A stretch of 64,000 nucleotides of DNA from Triticum aestivum (lineage: Eukaryota; Streptophyta; Magnoliopsida; Poales; Poaceae). The translations under genes and the position numbers were made by a program. The DNA lies in the NCBI RefSeq assembly GCF_018294505.1, contig NC_057802.1, positions 308,004,961 to 308,068,960 of the forward strand. Direction: 5' to 3'. Positions 34,183 through 46,856 of the stretch are shown here, one piece after another (the first letter of the stretch is position 1; the number at the start of each line of letters is the position of its first letter). The notes beneath the pieces were generated by a model. It was not told the origin of the DNA. It did not search any database and saw only the letters and a program-made list of their open reading frames with translations.

Positions 34183-34845
34183 TGTCGGCGTTCTGGGAAT
34201 GGGGGTCCCCAGACTTGCCTGCCTGCGGCCCACAGCGTGGCTAAGCCAGCAGGCCGTACGGCCCATCTTCATCAACAAGGCATCCAAGACCCTCGCGAGG
34301 CAGATGACGCAAGACCTCCTCTAGAGTAGCCTAGCCAGGCAGGTTCACGAGGAGCGGAGATATCAAGGCGGGGCAAAACCTCACGAGGCCCTCGTGACGT
34401 GAGCCATGACGAATGACACCACGCGGGCGCCAGGCAGGCGCCAGCGCGCAGCGTCCTTATTTCCTCTTTGGTCCTAAGGAGGCCAGCGCAGGCGAAGAGT
34501 ACCGAGGCATCAGGCAAAGGTTGCTATATTGGTGCAACGAGACCAAGACCAGGAGGACGGCAAGACGGAGGTCATCGTGGAGACCAAGACGGCGTCACCG
34601 CCAGAGCTTTTCGCAGGTGAAGACTGCTTTTGTCAGGATAGCTTGTACTAGCTGACCCCCTTCAAATTTGCCCGCCAAAACGGTGGCCCGAACCAGTATA
34701 AATCTCGTGTCTTTCTGTGTTGCGAGTTCATCGAGTTTGTCTGCGAGATCTTTGCGAGCAAGGGCGTAGATCGGCAGGAGGGAAAGACTTCGCGCGCACC
34801 CTAGTGTTCGAACCTTAAGGGTTTGCTGGAACCCCACATCCGACA
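34183..34845 (+). repeat. 3' LTR of Gypsy B (663 bp, internally deleted)
   Basis: It matches the 5' LTR at both ends but lacks the 228-bp segment corresponding to 28263-28490, replaced by two A. A second, smaller indel lies near 34300. The TATA region is therefore missing. Confidence 0.9.
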
Positions 34846-35318
34846 TCGATCTATGCCAACCCAACAAACACCTTCGGAGAAACCTGTAGAGCATCTTTAT
34901 AATCACGCAGTTACGTTGTAACATTTGATAGCACACAAGGTATTCCTCCGGTATCCGGGAATTGCATAATCTCATAGTCAAAGGAATATGTATAAGTCAT
35001 GAAGAAAGCAATAGCAATAAAACTTAACGATCATTATGCTAAGATAACGACGGGTCTTGTCCATCACATCATTCTCCTAATGATGTGATCCCATTCATCA
35101 AATGACAACACAGGTCGATGGTTAGGAAACTTAACCATCTTTGATTAACGAGATAGTCTAGTAGAGGCTTACTAGGGACACGGTGTTTGGTCTATGTATC
35201 CACACATGTATCAAGTTTCCAGTTAATACAATTCTAGCATGAATAATAAACATTTATCATGATGTAAGGAAATATAAAATAACAACTTTATTATTTCCTC
35301 TAGGGCATATTTCCTTCA

Positions 35319-35323
35319 CACAT
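35319..35323. other. Target site duplication CACAT, right copy
   Basis: It matches 16902-16906. Confidence 0.85.
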
Positions 35324-36304
35324 GTGTGGTGGGAGCAACACATGCCCTATAACACACACATTGTGCCACGTCACCCCATGCATGCATGCGAGAATCTTTT
35401 TGGATTTCCAGTTTTTAAAATGTTTTATCTCTTAAATAAAAGATTCGATTGAAGATCCGTTTTCACCATTAAATTCATCGTGACGAGATCTTCGAAAGTA
35501 GATCTCATATCAATATGTTTCGTCGACTCTTTTTGGGGGTTAAAAGTTGCCATATCTATTGCACATGAATTGTCATGACGTTTACACTGAAGTTGCCATG
35601 ATATGTTTCAGCTATTTTTTCTTCAACCGTTTAAAGTAAATTTTGACATATTATAAAATGAGGAATTAAGAAACTAGACTTGCCATGAACCATAAACTTA
35701 AATTGCTAGGGTGAATTACATAAATTTGTCATGATACATGCACTTAAATTTGCCATGGTTCATAAAAAGAAATTTCCATGGTCAAAGTATTGGAATTGCC
35801 ATGGTCAAAATACTAAAATTGACATGATCTGTAAACTAAAATTGCCATGATCTATAAACTAAATTTGCCATGATGGATTACTAAAAATTGCCATGATCCA
35901 TGCATTAAGTTTGCCGTGGTTAATTACTAAAAATTGCCATGGTCAATTAATAAAAATTGCCGTAAAAAGTAGTTGAAAATACAACGGTAGCTTTAAATCT
36001 AGAAAAAATAGATAAAACATATCATGGCAACTTTACTGTAAACACTATGGCAACTACAGTGTAAACATCATGGCAACTTAGGCCAATTTTTTTTCGTCAA
36101 AACATATCAACATGGGATCTAGTTTTGAAGATCTCGTCGAGACGGATTTAATGGTGAAAACGGATTTTTAATTAGGAGATAAAACATGTCTAAGCCAAAA
36201 ACCAAAAAGATTCCCGCTGATGTCATCTGTTTTGACATGGCAAAATGGATGGTAATGAAGGCGTTTGGGCCATGTTGCTTCGTGCCACACCTGTGGGCGT
36301 TATC
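35319..36304 (+). mobile_element. MULE-type MITE, main part, with TTGCCATG interior
   Basis: Long imperfect inverted arms. The left arm (16893-16906 plus about 35324-35530) contains GAATCTTTTTGGATTTCC and CCGTTTTCACCATTAAAT. The right arm (about 36105-36304) complements it with GAATCTTTTTGGTTTTTG and the same CCGTTTTCACCATTAAAT. The tips are GATGACGCCCACAT and, complemented, GATAACGCCCACAG. The interior 35550-36070 repeats AAATTGCCATGATCCAT units. There is no transposase. Long arms without a coding region fit a Mutator-type MITE; the 9-bp duplication was not resolved. Confidence 0.75.
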
Positions 36305-37091
36305 ATTTAAAAAAATCATCAATTATCTTAAAAAGTTTACGAGTTTGAAGAAGTTCAAACAGAGGAAAAGAAAAATAAAAAACCCTAGACACCGCTTCTA
36401 GAAGTTTCCAAAAACCAGTTGGAAGCTTCATAAAATTGGTTGGGCCGTTCTTGAAAAAAATGGAACAACGTCACACTAGATCGTTCGCTTAGTGGTGGTT
36501 TCCTTGACTAGGGGTACTCACCACATCGTCTCCCGGTGAGGAGAACCGGGCCGAGGACCCCCATGATGATTTATTAGTGGGCCACGTTCATCAAAGCCCA
36601 CAACGCCAAGATGGGATGTTTCGAAACACTTAGGCACATACCCTAAAACTTAGAGGTCCTCTACCCGACGATTACCATAAATGTAACTGGCCTATATGTA
36701 AACCCTAGACACCGCTGGTATTTATATAAGCCGAGGGTTAGAGCTCATAGACGACACGCAATGATCTCACAGTACATCAGCATGTAATCTGTACTCCCTT
36801 AAATCAATACAATCAAAGCAGGAGCTAGGGTGTTATCTCTTCGAGAGAGACCGAACCTAGGTAAAACTTCCGTGTCTCTGTTACCATCACACCAAGGCTA
36901 CCAGTTCAGGACCCCCTAGCCGAGATCTATTGGATTTGACTCCATCATTAGTGGCTCATACAGTCCCCTCTGAGTAGTTGCAGCGGTCTGATGGCGGTCG
37001 TGACCGACGATCGGAGTAGCACTGGCATGACCTCAGCGCCGGAACAACCTCTCTCCAACTCGACCAACCAGCTAGGCTGGATCGAGATTCC
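36305..37091 (+). mobile_element. Gypsy LTR end and leader fragment
   Basis: The segment resembles the 3' half of a Triticeae Gypsy LTR. A TATA box TTTATATAAG at about 36720 is followed by CAATACAATCAAAGCAGGAG, CGAGAGAGACCGAACCTAGG and CAGTTCAGGACCCCCTAG. The LTR appears to end at about 36947, followed by TTAGTGGCTCATAC, a decayed primer site. The 5' part of the LTR and the body are missing. It is cut off by Copia D at 37092. Confidence 0.45.
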
Positions 37092-37619
37092 TGTTGGGAA
37101 TCGTTGCATGGAAAACAAAAATTCTACGCACACGCAATGATCTATCCATGGAGATGCATAGCAATGAGGGGGAGAGTGTGTCTACGTACCCTCGTAGACC
37201 GTAAGCGGAAGCGTTTCTCAACGTGGTTGGTGTAGTCGAACTTCTTCGCGCTTCAACCGATCAAGTAGCGAACGCACGACACCTCCGCGTTCTGCACATG
37301 TTCAGCTCGGTGACGTCCCTCGCCTTCTTGATCCAGCAAGAGGTCGAGTTAGTAGATGAGAGTTCCGTCAGCACGACGACATGGTGACGGTGATGGTGAA
37401 GTGATCTTCGCAGGGCTTCGCCTAAGCACTACGAAAATATTACCGGGGGTGTAAACGGTGGACGGGGGGGGGGGGGGGGGGGTTGCCGCACACGGCTAGG
37501 CAATTGTGTGTTGTGTGCTAGGGCGCCCCCCACATATATATAGGTGGGAGGGAGGGAGGAGCAGCCATAGGAGAGTCCCTCCCAAGCCGCGCGCCCCCTG
37601 CCATATATAACCGAGGGGG

Positions 37620-39338
37620 TGTTGGGGAACGTAGCAATAATTCAAAATTTTCCTACGTGTCACCAATATCAATCTAGGAGATGCTAGCAACGAGAGAGAG
37701 GGAGTGCATCTTCATACCCTTGAAGATCGCTAAGTGGAAGCATTACAAGAACGCGGTTGATGGAGTCGTACTCGCGGCGATTCAAATCGCGGAAGATCCG
37801 ATCTAGCGCCGAACGGACGGCGCCTCCGCGTTCAACACACGTACAGCCCGGGGACGTCTCCTCCTTCTTGATCCAGCAAGGGGAGAGGAGAAGTTGAGGG
37901 AGAACTCCAGCAGCACGACGGCGTGGTGGCAATGGAGCTCGTGGTTCTCCGGCAGAGCTTCGCTAAGCACTACGGAGGAGGAGGTGTATGAGGAGAGAGG
38001 GCTGCGCCAGGCCAGGGGTGCGGCTGCCCTCCCACCCCTCCACTATATATAGGGGCAAGGGAGAGGGGCCCCGGCCCCTTAGATCCCATCTGGTGGGAGG
38101 GGCGGCGGCCAGGGAGGGTGGCTTGCCCCCCAAGTCAAGGGGGGCGCCCCCTCCAGGGTTTCCCCCAACCCTAGGCGCATGGGCCCTAGGGGGAGGTTGG
38201 TGCCCAGCCCACTTAGGGGCTGGTTCCCTTCCACCTACATCCCATAAGGCCCTCCGGGGCAGGTGGACCCTCCCGGTGGACCCCCGGAACCCCTTCGGTG
38301 GCCCCGGTACAATACCGGCATAACCCCGAATACTTCTGGTGACCGTATGATGACTTCCCATATATAAATCTTTACCTCCGGACCATTCCGGAACTCCTCG
38401 TGATGTTCGGGATCTCATCCGGGACTCCGAACAACCTTCGGTAACCACATACTATTTCCCATAACAACTCTAGCGTCACCGAACCTTAAGTGTGTAGACC
38501 CTACGGGTTCGGGAACCATGCAGACATGACCGAGACACCTCTTCGGCCAATAACCAATAGCGGGATCTGGATACCCATATTGGCTCCCACATGTTCCACG
38601 ATGATCTCATCGGATGAACCACGATGTCGGGGATTCAATCAATCCCGTATACAATTCCCTTTGTCAATCGGTATGTTACTTGCCCGAGATTCGATCGTCG
38701 GTATCCCAATACCTCATTCAATCTCGTTACCAGCAAGTCACTTTACTCGTTCCGTAATGTATGATCCCGTGACTAACTACTTAGTCACATTGAGCTCATT
38801 ATGATGATGCATTACCGAGTGGGCCCAGAGATACCTCTCCGTCATACGGAGTGACAAATCCCAATCTCGATTCGTGCCAACCCAACAGACACTTTCGGAG
38901 ATACCTGTAATGTACCTTTATAGCCACCCAGTTACGTTGTGACGTTTGGTACACCCAAAGCATTCCTACGGTATCCGGGAGTTGCACAATCTCATTGTCT
39001 AAGGAAATGATACTTGACATTAGAAAAGCTCTTAGCAAACGAACTACACGATCTTGTGCTATGCTTAGGATTGGGTCTTGTCCATCACATCATTCTCCTA
39101 ATGATGTGATCCCGTTATCAATGACATCCAATGTCCATGGTCAGGAAACCATAACCATCTATTGATCAACGAGCTAGTCAACTAGAGGCTTACTAGGGAC
39201 ATGTTGTGGTCTATGTATTCACACATGTATTACGGTTTCCAGTTAATACAATTATAGCATGAACAATAGACAATTATCATGAACAAGGAAATACAATAAT
39301 AACCATTTTATTATTGCCTCTAGGGCATATTTCCAACA
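37620..39338 (-). repeat. 3' LTR of Copia C
   Basis: 1719 bp, nearly identical to 44523-46242. TG...CA ends. Confidence 0.92.
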
Positions 39339-39349
39339 GTCTCCCACTT
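39339..39349 (-). other. Polypurine tract of Copia C
   Basis: On the minus strand AAGTGGGAGAC abuts the LTR, as in Copia A. Confidence 0.8.
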
Positions 39350-39879
39350 TCACTAGAGTCAATAATCTAATTCACATCACCATGTGATTAACACTCAAAG
39401 TTCACATCGCCATGTGACTAACACCCAAGAGTTTACTAGAGTCAATAATCTATTTCACATCACCATTTGATTAACACTCCATGAGTTCTAGGGTTTGATC
39501 ATGTTATGCTTACGAGAGAGGTTTTAGTCAACGGGTCTGCAACATTCAGATCCGTGTGTGCTTTACAAATCTCTATGTCATCTTGTAGATGCAGCTACCA
39601 CGTGCTACTTGGAGCTATTCCAAATAACTGCTCTACTATACGAATCCGGTTTACTACTCAGAGTCATCTGGATTAGTGTCAAAGTTTGCATCGACGTAAC
39701 CCTTACGACGAACTCTTTTACCACCTCCATAATCGAGAAAATTCCCTAGTCCACTAGTTACTAAGGATAAGTTCGACCGCTGTCATGTGATCCATTCCTG
39801 GATCACTATTGTACCCCTTGACTAACTCATGGCAAGGCACACTTCAGGTGCGGTACACAGCATAGCATACTGTAGAGCC

Positions 39880-42800
39880 TACGTCTAAAGCATAGGGGAC
39901 GACCTTCGTCCTTTCTCTCTCTTCTGCCGTGGTCAGGTCTTGAGTCTTACTCAATACTCACACCTTGTAACACAGCCAAGAACTCCTTCTTTGCTGATCT
40001 ATTTTGAACTCCTTCAAAATCTTGTCACGGTATGTGTTCATTTGAAAGTACTATTAAGCGTTTTTGATCTATCCTTATAGATCTTGATGCTCAATGTTCA
40101 AGTAGCTTAATCCAGGTTTTCCATTGAAAAACACTTTTCAAATAACCCTGTATGCTTTCCAGAAATTCTACATCATTTCTGATCAACAATATGTTAACAA
40201 CATATACTCATCAAAAATTCTATAGTGCTCCCACTCACTTCTTTGGAAATACAAGTTTCTCATAAACTTTGTAAAAACCCAAAATCTTTGATCATCTCAT
40301 CAAAGCGTACATTCCAACTCCGAGATGCTTACTCCAATCCTTAGAAGGATTGCTGGAGCTTTGCATACTTGTTAGCATCTTTTAGGATTGACAAAACCTT
40401 CTGGTTGTATCACATACAACCTTTCCTCAAGAAAATCGTCGAGGAAACAATGTTTTGACATCCTATCTACAAGATTTCATAAATAATGCAGTAACTGCTA
40501 ATATAATTCCAACAGACTCTTAGCATCGCTACGAGTGAGAAAGTCTCATCGCAGTCAACTCCTTGAACTTGCCGGAAAACATCTTAACGACAAGTCGAGC
40601 TTTCTTAATGGTGACACTTACCATCATTGTCTGTCTTCCTTTTAAAATCCATCTGCACCCAACAGCCTTACAACCATCAAGTAGTTCTTCCAAAGTCTAT
40701 ACTTTGTTTTTATACATGGATCCTTTCTCGGATTTTATGGCCTCGAGCCATTCGTCGGAACCTGGGCCCACCATCGCTTCTCCATAGCTCGTAGGTTCAT
40801 TGTTGTCTAGCAACATGACTTCTAAGACAGGATTACGTACCACTCTGAAGTAGTACGCATCCTTGTCGTCCTACGAGGTTTGGTAGTGACTTGATCCGAA
40901 GTTTCATGATCACTATCATAAGCTTCCACTTCAATTGGTGTAGGTGCCACAGGAACAACTTCTTGTGCCCTGCTACACACTAGTTGAAGTGACGGTTCAA
41001 TAACCTCATCAAGTCTCCACCATCCTCCCACTCAATTCTTTCGAGAGAAACTTTTCCTCGAGAAAGGACCTGTTTCTAGAAACAATCACCTTGCTTCCGG
41101 ATCTAAAATAGGAGGTATACCCAACTGTTTTGGGTATTCTATGAAGATGCATTTATCCGCTTTGGGTTCGAGCTTATCAGCTTGAAACTTTTTCACATAA
41201 GCGTCGTAGCCCCAAATTTTTAAGAAACGACAGCTTGGGTTTCTCTAAACCATAGTTCATACAGTGTCGTCTCAATGGAATTGCGTGGTGCCCTATTTAA
41301 AGTGAATGCGGTTGTCTCTAATGCCTAACCCATAAACGATAGTGGTAATTCGAGAAGAGACATCATGGTATGCACCATATCCAATAGGGTGCAGTTATGA
41401 TGTTCGGACACACCATCACACTATGGTGTTCCAGGCGGTATTAATTGTGAAACAATTTCCACAATGTCTTAATTGTGTGCCAAACTCGTAACTCAGATAT
41501 CTCTATGATCATATCATAGACATTTTATCCTCTTGTCACGACGATCTTCAACTTCACTCTGAAATTACTTGAACCTTTCAATAATTCAGACTTGTGTTTC
41601 ATCAAGTAAATATTCTCAGCATCTACTCAAATCATCTGTGAAGTAAGAACATAACGATATCCACTGCGTGCCTCAGCACTCATTGGACTGCACACATCAA
41701 ATGTATTACTTCCAACAAGTTGCTCTCTTGTTCCATCTCACTGAAAACGAGGCCTTCCAGTCATCTTGCCCATGTGGTATGATTTGCATGTCTCAAGTGA
41801 TTCAAAATCAAGTGAATCCAAACGATCCATCTATATGGAGTTTCTTCATGCGTATAAACCAATAGACATGGTTCGCATGTCTCAAACTTTTCAAAAACGA
41901 GTGAGTCCAAATATCCATCACCATGGAGCTTCTTCATGCGTTTTATACCAATATGACTCAAGTGGCAGTGCCACAAGTATGTGGTACTATCTTATATCTT
42001 TTGGCATGAACATGTGTATCACTACGATCGAGATTCAACAAACCATTCATTTTAAGTGCAAGACCATTGAAGGTATTATTCAAATAGACAGAGTAACCAT
42101 TATTCTCTTTAAATGAATAACCGTATTGCAATAAACATAATCCAATCATGTCTATGCTCAACGCAAACACCAAATAACAATTATTTAGGTTTAACACCAA
42201 TCTCGATGGTAGAGGGAGCATGCGATGCTTGATCACATCAACCTTGGAAACACTTCCAACACATATTGTCATCTCACCTTTAGCTAGTCTCTGTTTATTC
42301 CGTAGCCTTTTATTTCGAGTTACCAACACTTAGCAACCGAACCGGTATCTAATACCCTGGTGCTACTAGGAGTACTAGTAAAGTACACATTAATATAATG
42401 TATATCCAATATACTTCTGTCGACCTTGCCTACCTTCTCATCTACCAAGTATCTAGGGTAGTTCTGCTTCAGTGACCGTTCCCCTCATTACAGAAGCATT
42501 TAGTCTCGGGTTTGGGTTCAACCTTGGGTTTCTTCACTAGAGCAGCAACTGATTTGCCGTTTCATGAAGTATCCCTTCTTTCCCTTGCCCTTCTTGAAAC
42601 TAGTGGTTTTACTAACCATCAACAATTGATGCTCCTACTTGATTTCTACTTTCGTGGTGTCAAACATCGCGAATAGCTCAAGGATCATCATATCTATCCA
42701 GGATTTGTTATAGTTCATCACGAAGCTCTAGTAGCTTGGTGGCAGTGACTTTGGAGAACCATCACTATCTCATCTGGAAGATTAACTCCCACTCGATTCA

Positions 42801-43200
42801 AGCGATTGTAGTACTCAGACAATCTGAGCACATGCTCAACGATTGAGCTTTTCTCCCTTAGTTTGCAGGCTTAAGAAACTTGTCAGAGGTCTCATACCTC
42901 TTGATGTGGGCACGTGCCTAAAATCCCAATTTCAGCTCTTGGAACATCTCATATGTTCTGCGACATTTCAAAATGTCTTCGGTGCCCCAATTCTAAACCG
43001 TTCAACATTACGCACTGAACTATCACGTAGTCATCAAAACGTGTATGTTAGATGTTCGCAACATCCACAAACGACGCTCGAGGTTCAGCACACCGAGCGG
43101 TGCATTAAGGACATAAGCCTTCTGTGCAGCAATGAGGACAATCCTCAGTTTATGGACCCAGTCCGCATAATTGCTACTATCAAATTTCAACTAAATTTTC
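39880..43200 (-). pseudogene. Heavily decayed gag-pol of Copia C
   Basis: Minus-strand fragments align by eye with Copia A. A linker piece has DHETSDQVTTKPRR near 40900. A GAG-preintegrase piece has WHCHLSHIGIKRMKKLHGDG near 41960. The protease-to-integrase interval near 42050-42330 has NLNNCYLVFALSIDMIG. Gag remnants lie near 42700-43000. Reverse transcriptase and RNase H are reduced to unreadable scraps between 39880 and 40700. Almost every segment has its own frame. A stretch of about 90 bases near 41780-41960 is tandemly duplicated. The copy could not encode any enzyme. Confidence 0.8.
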
Positions 43201-44522
43201 TCTAGGAACATATCTTAAATAGTAGAACTAAAGCATAAGCTACGACATAATTTGCAAAGACCTTTTGACTATGTTCATGATAATCAAGTTCATCTAATTA
43301 TTTAATGAACTCCCACTCAGATAGACATCCCTTTAGTCATCTAAGTGATACATGATCCGAGTCAACTAGGCCGTGTCCGATCATCACGTGAGACGGACTA
43401 GTCATCATCGGTGAACATCTCCATGTTGATCGTATCTACTATACGACTCATGTTCGACCTTTCGGTCTCTTGTGTTCCGAGGCCATGTCTATACATGCTA
43501 GGCTCGTCAAGTCAACCTAAGTGTTTCGCATGTGTAAATCTGGCTTACACCCGTTGTATGCGAACGTTAGAATCTATCACACCCGATCATCACGTGGTGC
43601 TTCGAAACAACGAACCTTCGCAACGGTGCACAGTTAGGGGGAACACGTCTCTTGAAATTTTAGTGAGGGATCATCTTATTTATGCTACCGTCGTTCTAAG
43701 CAAATAAGATGTAAACATGACAAACATCACATGCAAATCATAAAGTGACATGATATGGCCAATATCATCTTGCGCCTTTGATCTCCATCTTCGAGGCGCG
43801 GCATGATCACCTTCGTCACCGGCATGACACCATGATCTCCATCATCATGATCTCCATCATTGTGTCTTCATGAAGTTGTCTCGCCAACTATTACTTCTAC
43901 TACTATGGCTAACGGTTAGCAATAAAGTAAAGTAATTACATGGCGTTTTCATTGACACGCAGGTCATACAATAAATTAAGACAACTCCTATGGCTCCTGC
44001 CGGTTGTCATACTCATCGACATGCAAGTCGTGATTCCTATTACAAGAACATGATCAATCTCATACATCACATATATATAATTCATCACATCCTTTTGGCC
44101 ATATCACATCACATAGCATACCCTGCAAAAACAAGTTAGACGTCCTCTAATTGTTGTTGCATGTTTTACGTGGCTGCTATGGGTTTCTAGCAAGAACGTT
44201 TCTTACCTACACATAAGCCACAACGGTGATATGCCAATTGCTATTTACCCTTCATAAGGACCCTCTTCATCGAATCCGATCCGACTAAAGTGGGAGAGAC
44301 AGACACCCGCTAGCCACCTTATGCATCAAGTGCATGTCAGTCGGTGGAACCTGTCTCACGTAAGAGTACGTGTAAGGTCAGTCCGGGCCGCTTCATCCCA
44401 CAATGCCGCAGAATCAAGATAAGACTAGTAACGGTAAGCAAATTGAACAAATCATCGCCCACAACTACTTTGTGTTCTACTCGTGCATAGAATCTATGCA
44501 TAGACCTAGCTCATGATGCCAC

Positions 44523-46242
44523 TGTTGGGGAACGTAGCAATAATTCAAAATTTTCCTACGTGTCACCAAGATCAATCTAGGAGATGCTAGCAACGAGAGA
44601 GAGGGAGTGCATCTTCATACCCTTGAAGATCGCTAAGCGGAAGCGTTACAAGAACGCGGTTGATGGAGTCGTACTCGCGGCGATTCAAATCGCGGAAGAT
44701 CTGATCTAGCGCCGAACGGACGGCGCCTCTGTGTTCAACACACGTACAGCCCGGGGACGTCTCCTCCTTCTTGATCCAGCAAGGGGAGAGGAGAAGTTGA
44801 GGGAGAACTCCAGCAGCACGACGGCGTGGTGGCAATGGAGCTCGTGGTTCTCCGGCAGAGCTTCGCTAAGCACTACGGAGGAGGAGGAGGTGTATGAGGA
44901 GGGAGGGCTGCGCCAGGCCAGGGGTGCGGCTGCCCTCCCACCCCTCCACTATATATAGGGGCAAGGGAGAGGGGGGCCGGCCCCTTAGATCCCATCTGGT
45001 GGGAGGGGCGGCGGCCAGGGAGGGTGGCTTGCCCCCCAAGTCAAGGGGGCGCCCCTCCAGGGTTTCCCCCAACCCTAGGCGCATGGGCCCTAGGGGGAGG
45101 TTGGTGCCCAGCCCACTTAGGGGCTGGTTCTCTTCCACCTACAGCCCATAAGGCCCTCCGGGGCAGGTGGACCCTCCCGGTGGACCCCCGGAACCCCTTC
45201 GGTGGCCCCGGTACAATACCGACATACCCCCGAATACTTCCGGTGACCATATGATGACTTCCCATATATAAATCTTTACCTCCGGACCATTCCGGAACTC
45301 CTCGTGATGTCTGGGATCTCATCCGGTACTCCGAACAACCTTCGTTAACCACATACTATTTCCCATAACAACTCTAGCGTCACCGAACCTTAAGTGTGTA
45401 GACCCTATGGGTTCGGGAACCATGCAGACATGACCGAGACACCTCTCCGGCCAATAACCAATAGCGGGATCTGGATACCCATATTGGCTCCCACATGTTT
45501 CACGATGGTCTCATCGGATGAACCACGATGTCGGGGATTCAATCAATCCCGTATACAATTCCCTTTGTCAATCGGTATGTTACTTGCCCGAGATTCGATC
45601 GTCGGTATGCCAATACCTCGTTCAATCTCGTTACCGGCAAGTCACTTTACTCGTTCCGTAATGCATGATCCCGTGACTAACTACTTAGTCACATTGAGCT
45701 CATTATGATGATGCATTACCGAGTGGGCCCAGAGATACCTCTCCGTCATACGGAGTAACAAATCCCAGTCTCGATTCGTGCCAACCCAACAGACACGTTC
45801 GGAGATACCTGTAATGTACCTTTATAGCCACCCAGTTACGTTGTGACGTTTGGTACACCCAAAGCATTCCTACGGTATCCGGGAGTTGCACAATCTCATG
45901 GTCTAAGGAAATGATACTTGACATTAGAAATGCTCTTAGCAAACGAACTACACGATCTTGTGCTATGCTTAGGATTGGGTCTTGTCTATCACATCATTCT
46001 CCTAATGATGTGATCCCGTTATCGATGACATCCAATGTCCATGGTCAGGAAACCATAACCATCTATTGATCAACGAGCTAGTCAACTAGAGGCTTACTAG
46101 GGACATGTTGTGGTCTATGTATTCACACATGTATTACGGTTTCCAGTTAATACAATTATAGCATGAACAATAGACAATTATCATGCACAAGGAAATACAA
46201 TAATAACCATTTTATTATTGCCTCTAGGGCATATTTCCAACA
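44523..46242 (-). repeat. 5' LTR of Copia C
   Basis: 1720 bp, bounded inside by a primer site whose complement reads TGGCATCATGAGC. Confidence 0.92.
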
Positions 46243-46856
46243 AGGGGAAGAAAAGAGGGGGGAGAGGGAAGGAAGTGGGAATCCTAATCCACACTTTCCT
46301 TTCCCTTCTCCCCTTTCCTTCCCCTCCTTAGGCTGACCCATATGGGGGCGCACCAGCCCCTTGTGGCTGGTGTGTTTCCCCTCTTGGCCCATAAGGCCCA
46401 TATGTTTTGTCGGGGGTGCCCGGAACCCCTTCCGCTGACCTGATAAGTACCCGGTACCCCCGAAACACTTCCTGTGTCCGAATACCATCGTCCTATATAT
46501 CAGACTTTACCTCTCGACCATTTCGAGACTCCTTGTCATGTCCGTGATATCATCTAGGACTCCGAACAACATTCGGTCACCAAATCACATAACTCATTTA
46601 ATACTAAATCGTCATCGAACGTTAAGCGTGCGGACCCTACGGGTTCGAGAACTATGTAGACATGACCAAGACAACTCTCTGGTCAATAACCAATAGCGGA
46701 ACCTGGATGCCCATATTGGCTCCTACATATTCTACGAAGATCTTTATCGGTCGAACCATTATGACAACATACGTAATTCCCTTTGTCCATCGGTATGTCA
46801 CTACTGCAGGATACTGCTAACGCGACACTACGATCAGAGACCCTTTGCCGAAACTG

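Larger units (their letters stand above)
27750..34845 (+). mobile_element. Non-autonomous Gypsy LTR retrotransposon B
   Basis: LTRs at 27750-28657 and 34183-34845 both begin TGTCGGCGTTCTGGG and end CATCCGACA. The element is flanked by TCGAT (27745-27749 and 34846-34850). It has a primer site, a plus-strand gag-protease frame, a collapsed reverse-transcriptase remnant, a long spacer with direct repeats, and an antisense frame before the PPT. No integrase, RNase H or catalytic reverse transcriptase is present, so it must have moved with enzymes of a partner. The gag style, the protease motif IDGGAG and an antisense accessory frame before the 3' LTR suggest the Tat-type Gypsy lineage (inference). 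Confidence 0.9.
16907..35318 (-). mobile_element. Copia LTR retrotransposon A (BARE-1/WIS/Angela group), minus strand, with two nested insertions
   Basis: A complete but dead element. The LTRs run TG...CA at 16907-21421 and 26474-35318 and each would be about 1.75 kb without its insertion. The internal region 21422-26473 holds a PPT next to the left LTR and a tRNA-iMet-like primer site next to the right LTR, so transcription ran on the minus strand. It is bounded by the 5-bp duplication CACAT. LTR words such as GGCATATTTCC and the gag-pol sequence match the BARE-1/WIS/Angela group. Insertion order: element A into the MULE-type MITE, then a solo-LTR family into its left LTR and Gypsy B into its right LTR. 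Confidence 0.92.
26474..35318 (-). repeat. 5' LTR of Copia A (interrupted by Gypsy B)
   Basis: LTR sequence occupies 26474-27749 and 34851-35318, with Gypsy B and one copy of TCGAT between. It aligns along its length with the partner LTR at 16907-21421. Confidence 0.9.
37620..46242 (-). mobile_element. Copia C (BARE-1/WIS/Angela group), full-length but non-coding
   Basis: LTRs at 37620-39338 (1719 bp) and 44523-46242 (1720 bp) start TGTTGGGGAACG and end TTTCCAACA. Flanks are GGGGG on the left and AGGGG on the right, a duplication with one mismatch or slippage in a G tract. The PPT is at 39339-39349 (minus strand) and the primer site just below 44522. The two LTRs differ at only a few positions in the stretches compared, yet the internal region is so degraded that no pol domain stays open for more than about 80 codons. 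Confidence 0.9.
37092..46798 (-). mobile_element. Copia D: partial BARE-group LTR split by Copia C and cut by the CACTA element
   Basis: LTR sequence occupies 37092-37619 and 46243-46798, about 1.08 kb of an expected 1.75 kb. It starts TGTTGGGAATCG and stops abruptly at CGGTATGT where CACTA begins. The missing LTR remainder and any internal region were not found on the other side, so either a deletion followed or the rest lies outside the window. It includes a 19-20 base G run near 37465. Confidence 0.8.
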
